From Berkiella_A sp964633725 (GTDB taxonomy: Bacteria > Pseudomonadota > Gammaproteobacteria > Berkiellales > Berkiellaceae): a stretch of DNA of 64,000 bases. Below are positions 42,513 to 51,669 of this stretch, piece by piece. Made by a program: the position numbers and the translations under genes. Location of the stretch: NCBI GenBank assembly GCA_964633725.1, contig CAZWHY010000007.1, positions 26,624 through 90,623 of the forward strand, read 5' to 3'. The notes beneath the pieces are model-generated. The model had not been told where the DNA came from, made no database searches, and saw only the letters and a program-made list of their open reading frames with translations. The first letter of the stretch is position 1, and each line of letters starts with the position of its first letter.

Positions 42513-43949
42513 ATGTCTCAACACGAGAAAGGTGCAACAGAGAAATCTGAGCGCAATCTAAAGCCCATACAATTATTCATTTGCCTGGCTATTGGTCTGA
42601 TATTCTGGTTCTCCCCTGCACCAAGTGGATTGGAGCTAGCTGGGTGGCATGTGTTAGGTTTATTTGTGACGACTATATTAGCTCTAGTTCTCAAACCTCT
42701 ACCCATGGGCGCTGTTGCGCTCATCGCATTAGAAGTGGCCATATTAACCAACCTCATTACAGTCCAACAGGGATTCTCTGCATTTAGCAGTACGGTTGTT
42801 TGGTTGGTGGTTTTTGCCTTATTTATTGCAAAAGGCTTTAGTGTGACTGGACTGAGCAATCGTATCGCTTATTTTTTTACTGCTATATTTGGCAAAAAAA
42901 CATTAGGCTTGAGTTATGGCCTTATGTTAACCGATTTAATGTTAGCCCCAGCAATACCCAGTGTCACCGGACGTTCTGCGGGTATTATTTTTCCCATTGT
43001 ACGCAGTATCGCCAACTCATATAAGAGCTTCCCCAATTGTAATTCCTCAAAAAAAATCGGTGGCTTTTTAACCGTAACAGCATTTCAAGTCACAACTATT
43101 ACATCCGCTATGTTTATGACGGCCATGGCAGCCAACCCTTTGATTGCTAAATTCACAGCGGATCAAAACTTAACGTTAACCTGGGGAAAATGGGCTTTAG
43201 CGGCTATTGTGCCTGGTATTATCAGCTTAGCCGTTATTCCTTGGTTTATTTATAAAATTTACCCGCCCTCGATTAAAGAAACGCCTAATGCGACGACGCT
43301 AGCCAAACAACACTTAAAAGATATGGGTAAAATCAGTAAAAACGAATGGATTATGACATTCACCGTTGGCGTATTACTCACATTGTGGATGCTCAACGAA
43401 TACATTAATCCCGCAGTAGCTGGCATGGTGGGTTTGACTGTTTTATTGGTCACAGGGGTTCTAGATTGGAAATCTTTGGTTAAGATTGACACAGCATGGG
43501 AAATATTTTTTTGGTTCTGCATTATCATCATGCTGGCAGGTCAATTAACCGATCAAGGTGTCTTGACATGGTTTACAGCTAATATTGAAGGATATTTTTC
43601 TGGATTTCATTGGACCAAAGCTTTCCCTATTCTATGCCTACTTTACTTTTATATGCACTATTTCTTTGCTAGCTCTACCGCGCATGTCAGTGCCATGTAC
43701 CCCGCTTTTCTTGGACTGGCCATTGTATTGGGTACACCGCCATTATTGGCTGTATTTATCTTGATATTTTTCAGTAACTTATTTGGTGGCTTGACCCACT
43801 ATAGCCTGGCTCCTGCCCCCCTACTCTATGGTGCAGGATATGTCAGCATGAAAGACTGGTGGCGCATTGGCTTTCTGGTGAGTGTGATTAATATCGCCAT
43901 TTGGTGCGGAATTGGCATTCCTTGGTGGAAATTTTTGGGATATTGGTAA
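42513..43949 (+). CDS. DASS-family anion/dicarboxylate symporter
   Basis: A 478-residue inner-membrane protein with about 12 hydrophobic segments, close to the SodiT1/CitT branch of the divalent anion:Na+ symporter family. Recognisable segments are AIPSVTGRSAGIIFPI in the first half, FQVTTITSAMFMTAMAANPL, and the C-terminal-half HYFFASSTAHVSAMYPAF, which lines the ion and substrate site. It probably imports C4 or C5 dicarboxylates, useful to a host-associated organism. The substrate cannot be fixed from sequence. Confidence 0.92.
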   Translation: MSQHEKGATEKSERNLKPIQLFICLAIGLIFWFSPAPSGLELAGWHVLGLFVTTILALVLKPLPMGAVALIALEVAILTNLITVQQGFSAFSSTVVWLVVFALFIAKGFSVTGLSNRIAYFFTAIFGKKTLGLSYGLMLTDLMLAPAIPSVTGRSAGIIFPIVRSIANSYKSFPNCNSSKKIGGFLTVTAFQVTTITSAMFMTAMAANPLIAKFTADQNLTLTWGKWALAAIVPGIISLAVIPWFIYKIYPPSIKETPNATTLAKQHLKDMGKISKNEWIMTFTVGVLLTLWMLNEYINPAVAGMVGLTVLLVTGVLDWKSLVKIDTAWEIFFWFCIIIMLAGQLTDQGVLTWFTANIEGYFSGFHWTKAFPILCLLYFYMHYFFASSTAHVSAMYPAFLGLAIVLGTPPLLAVFILIFFSNLFGGLTHYSLAPAPLLYGAGYVSMKDWWRIGFLVSVINIAIWCGIGIPWWKFLGYW

Positions 43950-44035
43950 AGATCGCTTGATTATTGAGGATAAGCCCCATAATATGCACCATATAAATTA
44001 TTTTTAACATTTGAAATATTTGAGAGACTGATTAT

Positions 44036-44587
44036 ATGGCCACTTTGACAATCGAAATCCCTGATGAGCTACTTGAAGAATTAGAAGAAGTGACAGAACA
44101 GCTTAAGATCTCTACAAGTGAAACCGTCATGTTGGCTCTTTCATTTATTATGCAACAAGATACACTCGACAATGCAATAGAAGGCATCGCCAGAGTAGAT
44201 GACAAAAATGACGCAGAAGTGATTTCTTTCCCTGAAATCAAAGAAGAGCTCGATCTAGACATCAGCTTCCACGGCGCCGCAATGGAAGAACTAGACGAAC
44301 TGGAAGAAGAAGAGCAAATCGAGCTAATTGGCCATCTTATTGAGCGCATTTCACAAGATGATGAAGACCTTGATGAAGACGTTGACTTGGTACTTCGTGA
44401 AGATGAAGATGCCAGCATCATATTATCTTGTTTTGATTTTGGTGATATTGTTTATAAATTAAGCGAAGATGTTACGATTTATCATATTGCTATGCACGAA
44501 CCTGCTATAGACGAAGAATTTGATGAGCTATTAGAAGATCTAGGCGATTTAGAAAATCTAGAGCTTGTTGAAGAAGAGTCTAAATAA
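44036..44587 (+). CDS. Very acidic protein: RHH-like N-terminus and RelE/ParE-like C-terminus
   Basis: A 183-residue protein unusually rich in Glu and Asp. Residues 1-40 (TLTIEIPDELLEELEEV then STSETVMLALSFI) look like a ribbon-helix-helix DNA-binding domain. Residues 75-160 (ISFHGAAMEELDELEEEEQIEL, later DIVYKLSEDVTIYHIAMH) have the helix and strand pattern of RelE/ParE toxins but lack the usual basic residues. It may be a fused and detoxified toxin-antitoxin derivative, an inference from pattern only. A strong terminator follows. Confidence 0.6.
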   Translation: MATLTIEIPDELLEELEEVTEQLKISTSETVMLALSFIMQQDTLDNAIEGIARVDDKNDAEVISFPEIKEELDLDISFHGAAMEELDELEEEEQIELIGHLIERISQDDEDLDEDVDLVLREDEDASIILSCFDFGDIVYKLSEDVTIYHIAMHEPAIDEEFDELLEDLGDLENLELVEEESK

Positions 44588-44603
44588 AAATACCCGTCCT
44601 CTG

Positions 44604-44631
44604 AAAAACGCCCAATCTGGGCGTTTTTTTT
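44604..44631. terminator. Bidirectional Rho-independent terminator
   Basis: AAAACGCCCA-ATC-TGGGCGTTTT hairpin with a run of eight T on the plus side and A residues on the other side. It serves the 44036 gene and probably the convergent holD-like gene. Confidence 0.92.
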
Positions 44632-44648
44632 AACTTTTCTTAATATTT

Positions 44649-45077
44649 TTAAATTTTCAATGGCTTTAATATTTGCCAAACCTGTCTTTTAAACGCCGTA
44701 TTTTTTGATATTTCTTGTGGGCTTGGAAAAAATGTTATGTTATTCAGCTTCTGAATAGATGGGTTTTGAATTAAGCCTAATTTCATCGCACTATCAAAAC
44801 CAAACCAAAATACCCGCCCTGTATGCCCCTCTAATAGCTTAGAGTCATTATCAATCACTTGTAAATTGACATCAATATCAGCCCAACCAAGCGCTTTAAT
44901 AATGTTATTTAACAAAATATCATCTTGCCCAGAATATTTTGGACTCGTTTCATAATAAACCTGATATTTAAAATCATTAACAATAGCTTGTTGACTAAAT
45001 GTTTGCCAGACTGTGATTTTCATCTGACTTAAGCAATATCTTTGTAATGGACTGAGCTTTGGCACTGTTTCCAACAA
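44649..45077 (-). CDS. holD: Probable DNA polymerase III psi subunit (HolD-like)
   Basis: A 142-residue protein. It has the N-terminal QRYCLSQMKITVWQ segment (psi proteins typically begin L..MGI..W), a LLNNIIKALGW helix, and a C-terminal FKRQVWQILKPL helix like the family Kr-x-LW ending. Psi links chi to the clamp-loader complex. Sequence conservation of HolD is weak, so the call rests on these few landmarks and overall length. It is convergent with the acidic protein gene. Confidence 0.5.
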   Translation of the reverse strand: MLETVPKLSPLQRYCLSQMKITVWQTFSQQAIVNDFKYQVYYETSPKYSGQDDILLNNIIKALGWADIDVNLQVIDNDSKLLEGHTGRVFWFGFDSAMKLGLIQNPSIQKLNNITFFPSPQEISKNTAFKRQVWQILKPLKI

Positions 45078-45145
45078 TAGAAACCTTCTCTAAAAGTAAA
45101 AAATAATACCTATTTTAACTAAATCCACATTATTTTTCAGCGTTA

Positions 45146-46480
45146 TTATGCAAATATTCCCAATCGAGCACTTTCTGGTGCCAATTGTGTAGCCACATCA
45201 ATAGCGGCATCCAATGTCGCTTCATGCGAATCATTTTCGTGCGTTCCAGGGAACCATAAGCCACTATTTTTATCTTCCTCTGCCTTAACTGCTTTATAGG
45301 CCTCATAGTATTTTAGATCCATATACACATGCTCATAATCATGAATAGAAGCACCTTCTGGTATGGGATCCCCCATATCATGAATTGCCCGAATGTCATC
45401 TGTGACCCATGTCTTTAACACTGCGGGCAAATCATCAGCTGTCTTCCATGATTTGTGCATGGCTATTGCTGCGTTTGTGCCATCATAACGAATATTAATG
45501 ACTTGTGTATGTCCATCCGGCAAAAATCTTAAGTTTTCACCTTCCGCTTTGGCCAAAGCAATTTTGGTTGGGAAAGTATGCACATCTTTTAAAGCATTGC
45601 TTAATGTTTCAGAGCCTTTAGAATTTTCTAATAATTTACCCGCTATTTTTGGATTCACCGCAAAAACCACGTGATCAAATAAGTCAGAGTTGCCATCCTC
45701 TAGAGTCACTCTGTATTGAGCCCCATCTCTTACCACGGATTGTACTTTTGTATTAGTATGAATATCAGTGTTACTTAATTTTTCTGCTAGTGCCTCTATA
45801 TAGCTCTGCAAACCATTAGTGGCTTCTAACCATTGACCTTTGGCTCTTTCACCATCGACTAAATATTTGAGTCCTTGAAATGCTGAAATATTCTTAGCTT
45901 GCTCAACACTCACCCCCCATTGTGCAGCCAAAAACGGGTAAAGAAATTTATCTTTAAAGCTACGTAGTAGATAAAGATCTTCGATAAAATCTTCAATGGT
46001 CATACTATAATTTTTATTTTGAACAATGGATTTACCTTTGTGTATGACCCACTTTAGTTGAATTAATTTTAAGAGATTATTAGGCTTAAAAGAATTCCAT
46101 TCTATTGTATTATCATGAATAGGCGGCATCACCAAATGCTTGTTTTTATTTAAGTGATAAAAATTAACGGTTAAGGTAAAAGCAGTAGTCGCAATAAGCA
46201 GATACTCTAATAACTTCACCAAGTTTGGGTAAGAGACTTTGTTAAAATACTCCGCGCCCGCATCCATTACAGCGGTTGTACCTGCCACATTCACTAACTC
46301 TGTTTTAACATGCCCGCCTACATTGGCTCCGGCCTCATAGAGTGTAACGTTATGTGCTTCTTCTATCAAAAATGATGTGTTCATGCCTGCAGCACCGCCA
46401 CCAATTACGGCAACTTTGCCTGCATACGCTGGATTTATATATAGCATCAAAACAAGCAGAAAGCTGGTCAACTTTAACAT
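45146..46480 (-). CDS. FAD-dependent amine-oxidase-like protein with signal peptide
   Basis: A 444-residue protein. A signal peptide (about 1-20, ending AYAG) is followed at once by the dinucleotide fold VIGGGAAGMNTSF and the GG motif (GANVGGHVKTE) typical of the flavin amine oxidase/protoporphyrinogen oxidase superfamily. The C-terminal FAD motif is less clear. The signal peptide would place it outside the cytoplasm, which is unusual for this fold unless Tat-exported or folded in the periplasm; there is no twin-arginine. Substrate unknown. Confidence 0.85.
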   Translation of the reverse strand: MLKLTSFLLVLMLYINPAYAGKVAVIGGGAAGMNTSFLIEEAHNVTLYEAGANVGGHVKTELVNVAGTTAVMDAGAEYFNKVSYPNLVKLLEYLLIATTAFTLTVNFYHLNKNKHLVMPPIHDNTIEWNSFKPNNLLKLIQLKWVIHKGKSIVQNKNYSMTIEDFIEDLYLLRSFKDKFLYPFLAAQWGVSVEQAKNISAFQGLKYLVDGERAKGQWLEATNGLQSYIEALAEKLSNTDIHTNTKVQSVVRDGAQYRVTLEDGNSDLFDHVVFAVNPKIAGKLLENSKGSETLSNALKDVHTFPTKIALAKAEGENLRFLPDGHTQVINIRYDGTNAAIAMHKSWKTADDLPAVLKTWVTDDIRAIHDMGDPIPEGASIHDYEHVYMDLKYYEAYKAVKAEEDKNSGLWFPGTHENDSHEATLDAAIDVATQLAPESARLGIFA

Positions 46481-46585
46481 ATATTCCCTTATATGTAGAA
46501 GTTAGTAGAACCTTATTTTATGCGCAGAAAATATTAAAAGTAAATACCGTGTTTTTTTGAAGATGGTAAATTTACAGCCACTCTT

Positions 46586-47896
46586 CTAGTACACAGATAT
46601 AGTAGATTTTTTCTTATTATCATTAGCCTCTGCTGAAATCATATTTTTTGTTATGAAAAATCGCTCAAGATTAGCAGCAGAAAGATCTATTAGCCCTGGT
46701 TTTCGGCTTGACCCTTCACCAACCCCAAATATGCCCTCTGGTTTAGTCGCACTCACCAAAAGATTGAAAAATTTATTATCCATTTTCAATAATACATCAA
46801 TCACATCCTGAGAAGCTTGTTTAATCCATATTACCAAAGGTTTCTCATCCGTTAATTTGCCATATTTTTTTGATTTTGCTTTATCACTAGCAAATGGACA
46901 AACAGCTTCATCAACTGGCTCAACTGGGGAACTAAAAATAAGAGGTACTTTTTGTTCTGTGCTATCTACCCTTAAAGCGTCATTAGAACTACCAGACTCT
47001 GAAGCTTGAATAATTGATTTATTATATTGGTAACTACCACTGACATCACCTATTGCTATTCTTTGATTAATGCCTTCTGCATCTTTTTCTAAATAGACTT
47101 CCCAGTGTGCACTTCGGGTAAAGTTTAATAACAGCGTATAAGATTCTTTAAGGCTCAAACCTGCAATACTTTCTTCAGGTTCAGATGCCAAGTGAAAAGT
47201 ACCCAGCCTATCACCTAATGTTCTATATTGCCCAGCGACTCCAAGCGACTCTGTAAAAACATTAAATTCTAGGTTCCCAGCAAACATTTTATCTTCTATA
47301 ATATGATCTAGCCATAAATCAAACCCGCTTTTCCCACCTTCTGTGCCATTTTCAAACCAATCAATCAGCTCTGAAGCTCTTGCGAGTGCTGATTTATGCT
47401 TATTTGTTAAAATAGCATTGTTTATTTTATTTTTGATTGCGACAATACCCGTTAAGGCATCTGGGTAGACAAAATGTCTAGACTCAGTAAAATCATCAAA
47501 GGTATCTACTGTTCTATGCAAAGCTACTCTAAATTTATTTTTAATATCAATTTGAATACTTTCAGTATCATGGATTTTGTTCACGGTAAAATTACGAGCG
47601 GCTGCGCCCATTAATTTTTGATAGGTCTCCCAGTTTACCTTCTCGCTGTCATCCATACAAAAACCCAAAATAGTTTGGAATATTTCGTCAATCGCTTTAG
47701 GTGTTATATTATCTGTTAATTTTGCTTTGATTTCTAAATTTGGATATGTTTTATCTAACTCTAAAAATAACCCCGCTACTTGATTTGTAGTTTTAGCATC
47801 TCGTTTTAAATCTCCATTTAGCCAATCAACCGCCAACCTAAACATTAGCGAGTAATATAAACAATTACCATCAGCTATTGCATTAAACCTAATCAT
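46586..47896 (-). CDS. OTU-like cysteine protease (candidate deubiquitinase effector)
   Basis: A 436-residue soluble protein. Residues 8-17 (ADGNCLYYSL) match the OTU catalytic loop D-G-N-C, giving candidate D9 and C12. Residues 206-220 (AGNLEFNVFTESLGV) match the OTU strand-helix region, and H264-W265 (SAHWEVYLE) fits the catalytic His near the domain end. OTU enzymes cleave ubiquitin chains, a eukaryotic substrate, so a host-directed effector is likely. The start has an AGGTG site. The C-terminal 170 residues are unrecognised and Ser/Lys-rich. The gene lies in a cluster with the Dot1-like gene. Confidence 0.75.
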   Translation of the reverse strand: MIRFNAIADGNCLYYSLMFRLAVDWLNGDLKRDAKTTNQVAGLFLELDKTYPNLEIKAKLTDNITPKAIDEIFQTILGFCMDDSEKVNWETYQKLMGAAARNFTVNKIHDTESIQIDIKNKFRVALHRTVDTFDDFTESRHFVYPDALTGIVAIKNKINNAILTNKHKSALARASELIDWFENGTEGGKSGFDLWLDHIIEDKMFAGNLEFNVFTESLGVAGQYRTLGDRLGTFHLASEPEESIAGLSLKESYTLLLNFTRSAHWEVYLEKDAEGINQRIAIGDVSGSYQYNKSIIQASESGSSNDALRVDSTEQKVPLIFSSPVEPVDEAVCPFASDKAKSKKYGKLTDEKPLVIWIKQASQDVIDVLLKMDNKFFNLLVSATKPEGIFGVGEGSSRKPGLIDLSAANLERFFITKNMISAEANDNKKKSTISVY

Positions 47897-48033
47897 TTTG
47901 CACCTATTGTTTTAATAAATTTAACTAAATCATAAGGGCACGCTAGGATTTTTACAACAAACTTGACCCTTTTTAAGACCAAAAGGGGCAACACACTGAC
48001 CAATGGTTTTTGGGTAAATGTTTATTTAGTGTT

Positions 48034-48666
48034 TTATTGAAATTTTCGGTAGATATGAACCAGGGCTTTACCCCAGCTAGCTGAGTGTAAAGCGGAATAA
48101 ATTAATATGAAATTGGGCGATTTTATTTCTCTCACGACTGAAATTACATAGCACCCTGTATTTAATAACTCAAATTTTTCACAACATTCAAGCCAAGTCG
48201 ATTCTTGAAATACTGCGCCATTGATATAAATCAAGTCGGCATCAAAAAAATCAATTTCTAAGAAACTATTTTGTATGATTTGTAAATTTTCAGGTAAGCC
48301 AGACTCTAGTATAGGCTCAACCAAAGCAGGTACTTTTTCAACCCCAACAGCCTGCATGTTTTCAAAATACAACGCCGCTGCTAGCATCAGCTTGGCATCG
48401 CCACAGCCCAAATCATATGTTTTATTGAGCTTGCTCTTATTTTTAGATACTAAGACTAATAAATACAAAAAAGAATAAACAGACAATTCGCCATAAATTA
48501 AATCAGGGTTTTCAGGTTCTTGCTCTGCCCTATATTGTTTAGAAAGAGAATAAGTAGGTGTTTTGCTATATGTTTTTTTCAAAGTACTTAAAACACGCAA
48601 TAGCTTAAAAATATTTACTAGATATATTTCAAAATGAGTTTTTATTTTGCTTATACTGGTTATCAT
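48034..48666 (-). CDS. Class I methyltransferase with Dot1-like motifs (candidate nucleomodulin)
   Basis: A 210-residue SAM-dependent methyltransferase. The order of motifs follows the Dot1 family: LIYGEL (57-61), DLGCGDAK (85-92) as motif I, GVE at 108-110 as motif II, and DADLIYINGAVF (142-153) in the place of the Dot1 N-N-x-x-F catalytic strand. Dot1 enzymes methylate histone H3 Lys 79. Bacterial relatives of unproven target also carry YGE. It starts right after the 48669 gene (2-base gap), with no ribosome site visible, which suggests coupling. A host chromatin target is attractive but not shown. Confidence 0.65.
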   Translation of the reverse strand: MITSISKIKTHFEIYLVNIFKLLRVLSTLKKTYSKTPTYSLSKQYRAEQEPENPDLIYGELSVYSFLYLLVLVSKNKSKLNKTYDLGCGDAKLMLAAALYFENMQAVGVEKVPALVEPILESGLPENLQIIQNSFLEIDFFDADLIYINGAVFQESTWLECCEKFELLNTGCYVISVVREIKSPNFILIYSALHSASWGKALVHIYRKFQ

Positions 48667-48668
48667 TA

Positions 48669-49454
48669 TTAATATTTTAAAGCGATAAATGGAAGCGAAG
48701 ATGAAGTAGAATGATTGCTATTATTGCTTGGCTTCTGAGCCTTTATTTTTTTTCCCTTTGGGTTGATGCTTAAGCGATCAAAGCTCATAGTAAGTCTTGG
48801 AATAGTAAGCCTTGGAGCAGATTTAGTTTTATCCTCCAAAGGAATATCAAAAATTTCATTCAATCCATTTGGGCTACAATAATCCGCTTTCGCCAACAAT
48901 CTACATAAACTCTTTAATGAAAATTTTGTATCTTCATCTTTCACAATTTTAAAGAAACCTTGGAAAATCATAAAGCCATAGGCTTGGCATAAACTATTAT
49001 CTATTACATTCTTATCCAGTCTAGATGATTGCAATAACCCTGGCCATTTTTTAAAATGCGCTGCAAATTTGTCTCTGATTTCTGCTCTTAATAAATTAGT
49101 GACTGGATCAATAAACCAATCTTGTATTAGAATAGCAAGCTCAAATGTCCAACGTTTTTCATTATGCTCACTCAACGCGCGTGTTAAAAAACATAAATGA
49201 TTTTTAATTTTATAGGGTAAATAACTATTCCCCCCTTGCTCAGAGGCCAATTGATCAAAAAATCTTTTTATTTCAGATACTCCTGGATTCCTCATCGTTG
49301 GAATAGTCAAATTTGATGCATGATAATCACAGTAGAGTAATAACAACGCCCAACAAATCTCATCATCCTCTGTATAAAATTTGGGAGGAACAATTCTTTC
49401 GGCAAGACTGTTGCTTGAAGAAGAGCTACTACTATTTGATGGAGAGGATAGCAT
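48669..49454 (-). CDS. Orphan protein in the candidate effector cluster
   Basis: Counted from the ATG at 49454 the protein has 261 residues. An upstream ATG at 49493 adds 13 residues but lies in the end of MITE copy C, so it is probably fortuitous. The N-terminus is a poly-Ser stretch, the middle is helical with several Trp and Cys, and the C-terminus is basic and Ser/Asn-rich (NPKGKKIKAQKPSNN). No family is recognised. It is probably co-transcribed with the Dot1-like gene. Confidence 0.6.
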   Translation of the reverse strand: MLSSPSNSSSSSSSNSLAERIVPPKFYTEDDEICWALLLLYCDYHASNLTIPTMRNPGVSEIKRFFDQLASEQGGNSYLPYKIKNHLCFLTRALSEHNEKRWTFELAILIQDWFIDPVTNLLRAEIRDKFAAHFKKWPGLLQSSRLDKNVIDNSLCQAYGFMIFQGFFKIVKDEDTKFSLKSLCRLLAKADYCSPNGLNEIFDIPLEDKTKSAPRLTIPRLTMSFDRLSINPKGKKIKAQKPSNNSNHSTSSSLPFIALKY

Positions 49455-49480
49455 ATTGAAATCTTTAATAAAGTTAATCT

Positions 49481-49664
49481 TAGGAATGGGCATGTAATAA
49501 CTTACCGCGTTATCATCTCATTACGCAAGCCATCTTTAAATGAATCTCAATCGAAAAAACACTCACATAGCTCTGCTATGCTCGCACTTTGCCTCAATCG
49601 TTTCATCTAAATATGCCAGCTTACTGAGCGCTAAACGAGTCAATTATTACATGCCCATTCCTTA
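49481..49664 (-). mobile_element. MITE-like element, full copy C (184 bp)
   Basis: The reverse complement of copy B along its whole length, with the same terminal inverted repeats (TAGGAATGGGCATGTAATAA ... TTATTACATGCCCATTCCTTA) and TTA at both edges. It lies between the 48669 gene and the 49873 gene and supplies an ATG in frame with the former. The remaining gap to 49872 has no gene. Confidence 0.9.
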
Positions 49665-49872
49665 AAGACTAGTTTTAGCACTTACTCGCTATATATTCAA
49701 TAATAAAACCAGTAAAAAATCTATCTTACGCCTACACATGTTGGAATACACAGATGATTTGAGATAAATATCGTGATACTGTATTAGTCAGGCAGTTGGA
49801 TATTAGTGCGAATATATTTGCATATACACACTACATAATATCCTCAAACATGTGATGGTGAGATTAATAAAA

Positions 49873-50307
49873 ATGACAAATAATTCAGTGACAAATATGC
49901 TTAAAGAGCAAATACTGCAAATACCCTTGTCTCAAGGCGTCAGTGCCATTATCTCTGTATTAGAGACTTATCCATTCACAATGGAAAATAAAGATGGTTA
50001 TCCATTTAAACCAGATGATGTAATTCATCTGTTGGAAAATAATATAAATTCTGCTGGAAATTTAAAAACGGATGTCTCAAATCACGCTATGATTGATAAT
50101 ACCTATGGTCTCAACCAACAGCTAAGTGCTTTGGCAAAAGCTCAAGGCTTGCAAGTACAACCTGTCGTTAAGCAAACAGAAAAAGCACAGGCATTAACAG
50201 AAGGCATGCTTTTTTCAAAACGAAAATGGCGTGAAAATACAGTTGATACAGAGGCTTCCAAAGAGCCTACTCTCCAAAAACCTAAGCACGCAAAACTAAT
50301 CAAATAA
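49873..50307 (+). CDS. Orphan protein with a basic C-terminal tail (hypothetical)
   Basis: A 144-residue soluble protein from the ATG at 49873, preceded by GGTGAG. A GTG/ATG pair at 49852/49855 gives a slightly longer form. The C-terminal 40 residues are basic (FSKRKWREN..., then LQKPKHAKLIK), similar in style to the tails of other orphan proteins in this window. No family is recognised. It lies beside MITE copy C, close to the OTU/Dot1-like cluster. Confidence 0.5.
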   Translation: MTNNSVTNMLKEQILQIPLSQGVSAIISVLETYPFTMENKDGYPFKPDDVIHLLENNINSAGNLKTDVSNHAMIDNTYGLNQQLSALAKAQGLQVQPVVKQTEKAQALTEGMLFSKRKWRENTVDTEASKEPTLQKPKHAKLIK

Positions 50308-50366
50308 AAAACAACAATCTACAGGGATAGCACAAAGGCCATCCCCTATGTATTGATTATTAATGG

Positions 50367-51626
50367 CTAAGCAAAAAACTCCCCGTCAACCCCTGCACGC
50401 CAAATGTTAACAGAACGGTGTGGGTGAACATGGAACAAACCACTGCCATATCTGTCAGGATGAATATGCTGATAAGAACCTTTAATCGAGATTAATTTTG
50501 TAATATTCCAACGCAACCCTACAGAAATAGAAGTCTGGTCGCCTGCTGCCGGTCCATCAATGCCTTCGGCAACTTGCTGTACCACTTTATCTAATGTATT
50601 ACCTAAACCTGCTGGTGCAACCGCGCCTGTTGCCATATTCGCAGCCCCCGAAAAGCGACGGGTATCATTATCCATAATACGTTGACGCGCAAATGTCACA
50701 TAAGGTGTTAATTCACGATAGTGGCATCCCAACATCACATACCAAGCATTGATATCAGGAATAATCGCGCTACTAGATTTGCGCCTTAAAAATTCTGCCC
50801 CGCTTATAATACGCTTCCAATCAAAGGTATAACCTATAGAACTGTATTTCATCCGGGCATTATCAACGGTCAGATAATTTTGTTGATCTAACCCTACAAA
50901 ACCAGCAGGTACTAATGTATTATTGATAAAATTATTGGTCATAACGACTTGCGCGTTCGGTGCCCAAGTCAATCGCCCAACGTGGTAACTACCATAGACT
51001 TTGAAAATATCATCACCAAAACTAGCCATAATTGAGGCCATTTGTCTTAGCTTGTATTTTAATTCTACATTCGTAATGGGCGTTTCCGTTTCTTCTGTTA
51101 GGGCACCATAGGCGCCCGAGACTCTAAGCACTCTATCTGCAAACTCAATTTTTGCGCCAGCCGATATCGCATCTTGATAATGAAACGGTATCACATGGTA
51201 TACGCTTTCTGGCAATGTTATCCACGGGTAAGCATGTGTCTCATTCACTTTTGCTGAGTAAATCAAATAATCCATTGGCATACGCCCTACGCGCCAATAC
51301 CAGTTTTCTGCCGCATGATATTCGAAATAAGCTCTAGTAGCCTTCACATCCCAATCTCTTTTGCCTGCGGCCACAATACGACCTGAGATAGAGAAACTAT
51401 CATCCATCATTTTATCAACATGAAGACCCAGCACAGAATCGTTGTCTAAGCTAACTTGTTTACCAATGCGCTCAACATACAATGGTTCAAGATTGGTATT
51501 GAGAAACTTAACATTAGAAGCAGCCCCCGCAGCGGTTGCAAACCCTGACCATTGCCAGTCTGCATGAACTACTGTTTGTGTAAAACTTAGCGCGGTAAAT
51601 AAACTGCTAACAACCCACTTCTTCAT
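50367..51626 (-). CDS. Outer-membrane beta-barrel (porin-like) protein
   Basis: A 419-residue protein with a cleavable signal peptide (to about residue 22, ...VVHA) followed by alternating amphipathic strands rich in aromatic residues (for example NWYWRVGRMPMDYLIYS) and a C-terminal strand ending GVDGEFFA. It resembles gammaproteobacterial porins of unknown substrate. It is encoded downstream of serS in the same direction with a 43-base gap and may have its own promoter. Confidence 0.8.
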   Translation of the reverse strand: MKKWVVSSLFTALSFTQTVVHADWQWSGFATAAGAASNVKFLNTNLEPLYVERIGKQVSLDNDSVLGLHVDKMMDDSFSISGRIVAAGKRDWDVKATRAYFEYHAAENWYWRVGRMPMDYLIYSAKVNETHAYPWITLPESVYHVIPFHYQDAISAGAKIEFADRVLRVSGAYGALTEETETPITNVELKYKLRQMASIMASFGDDIFKVYGSYHVGRLTWAPNAQVVMTNNFINNTLVPAGFVGLDQQNYLTVDNARMKYSSIGYTFDWKRIISGAEFLRRKSSSAIIPDINAWYVMLGCHYRELTPYVTFARQRIMDNDTRRFSGAANMATGAVAPAGLGNTLDKVVQQVAEGIDGPAAGDQTSISVGLRWNITKLISIKGSYQHIHPDRYGSGLFHVHPHRSVNIWRAGVDGEFFA

Positions 51627-51669
51627 GCTCTTTCCTTATTATTTTTTTTATCCATGTTTACTTTAAATT

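Noticed and set aside
44032..44421. 129-codon Ser-rich minus-strand frame
   Set aside because: Mirror image of the Glu/Asp-rich gene at 44036 (GAA/GAT read as TTC/ATC and TCT codons).
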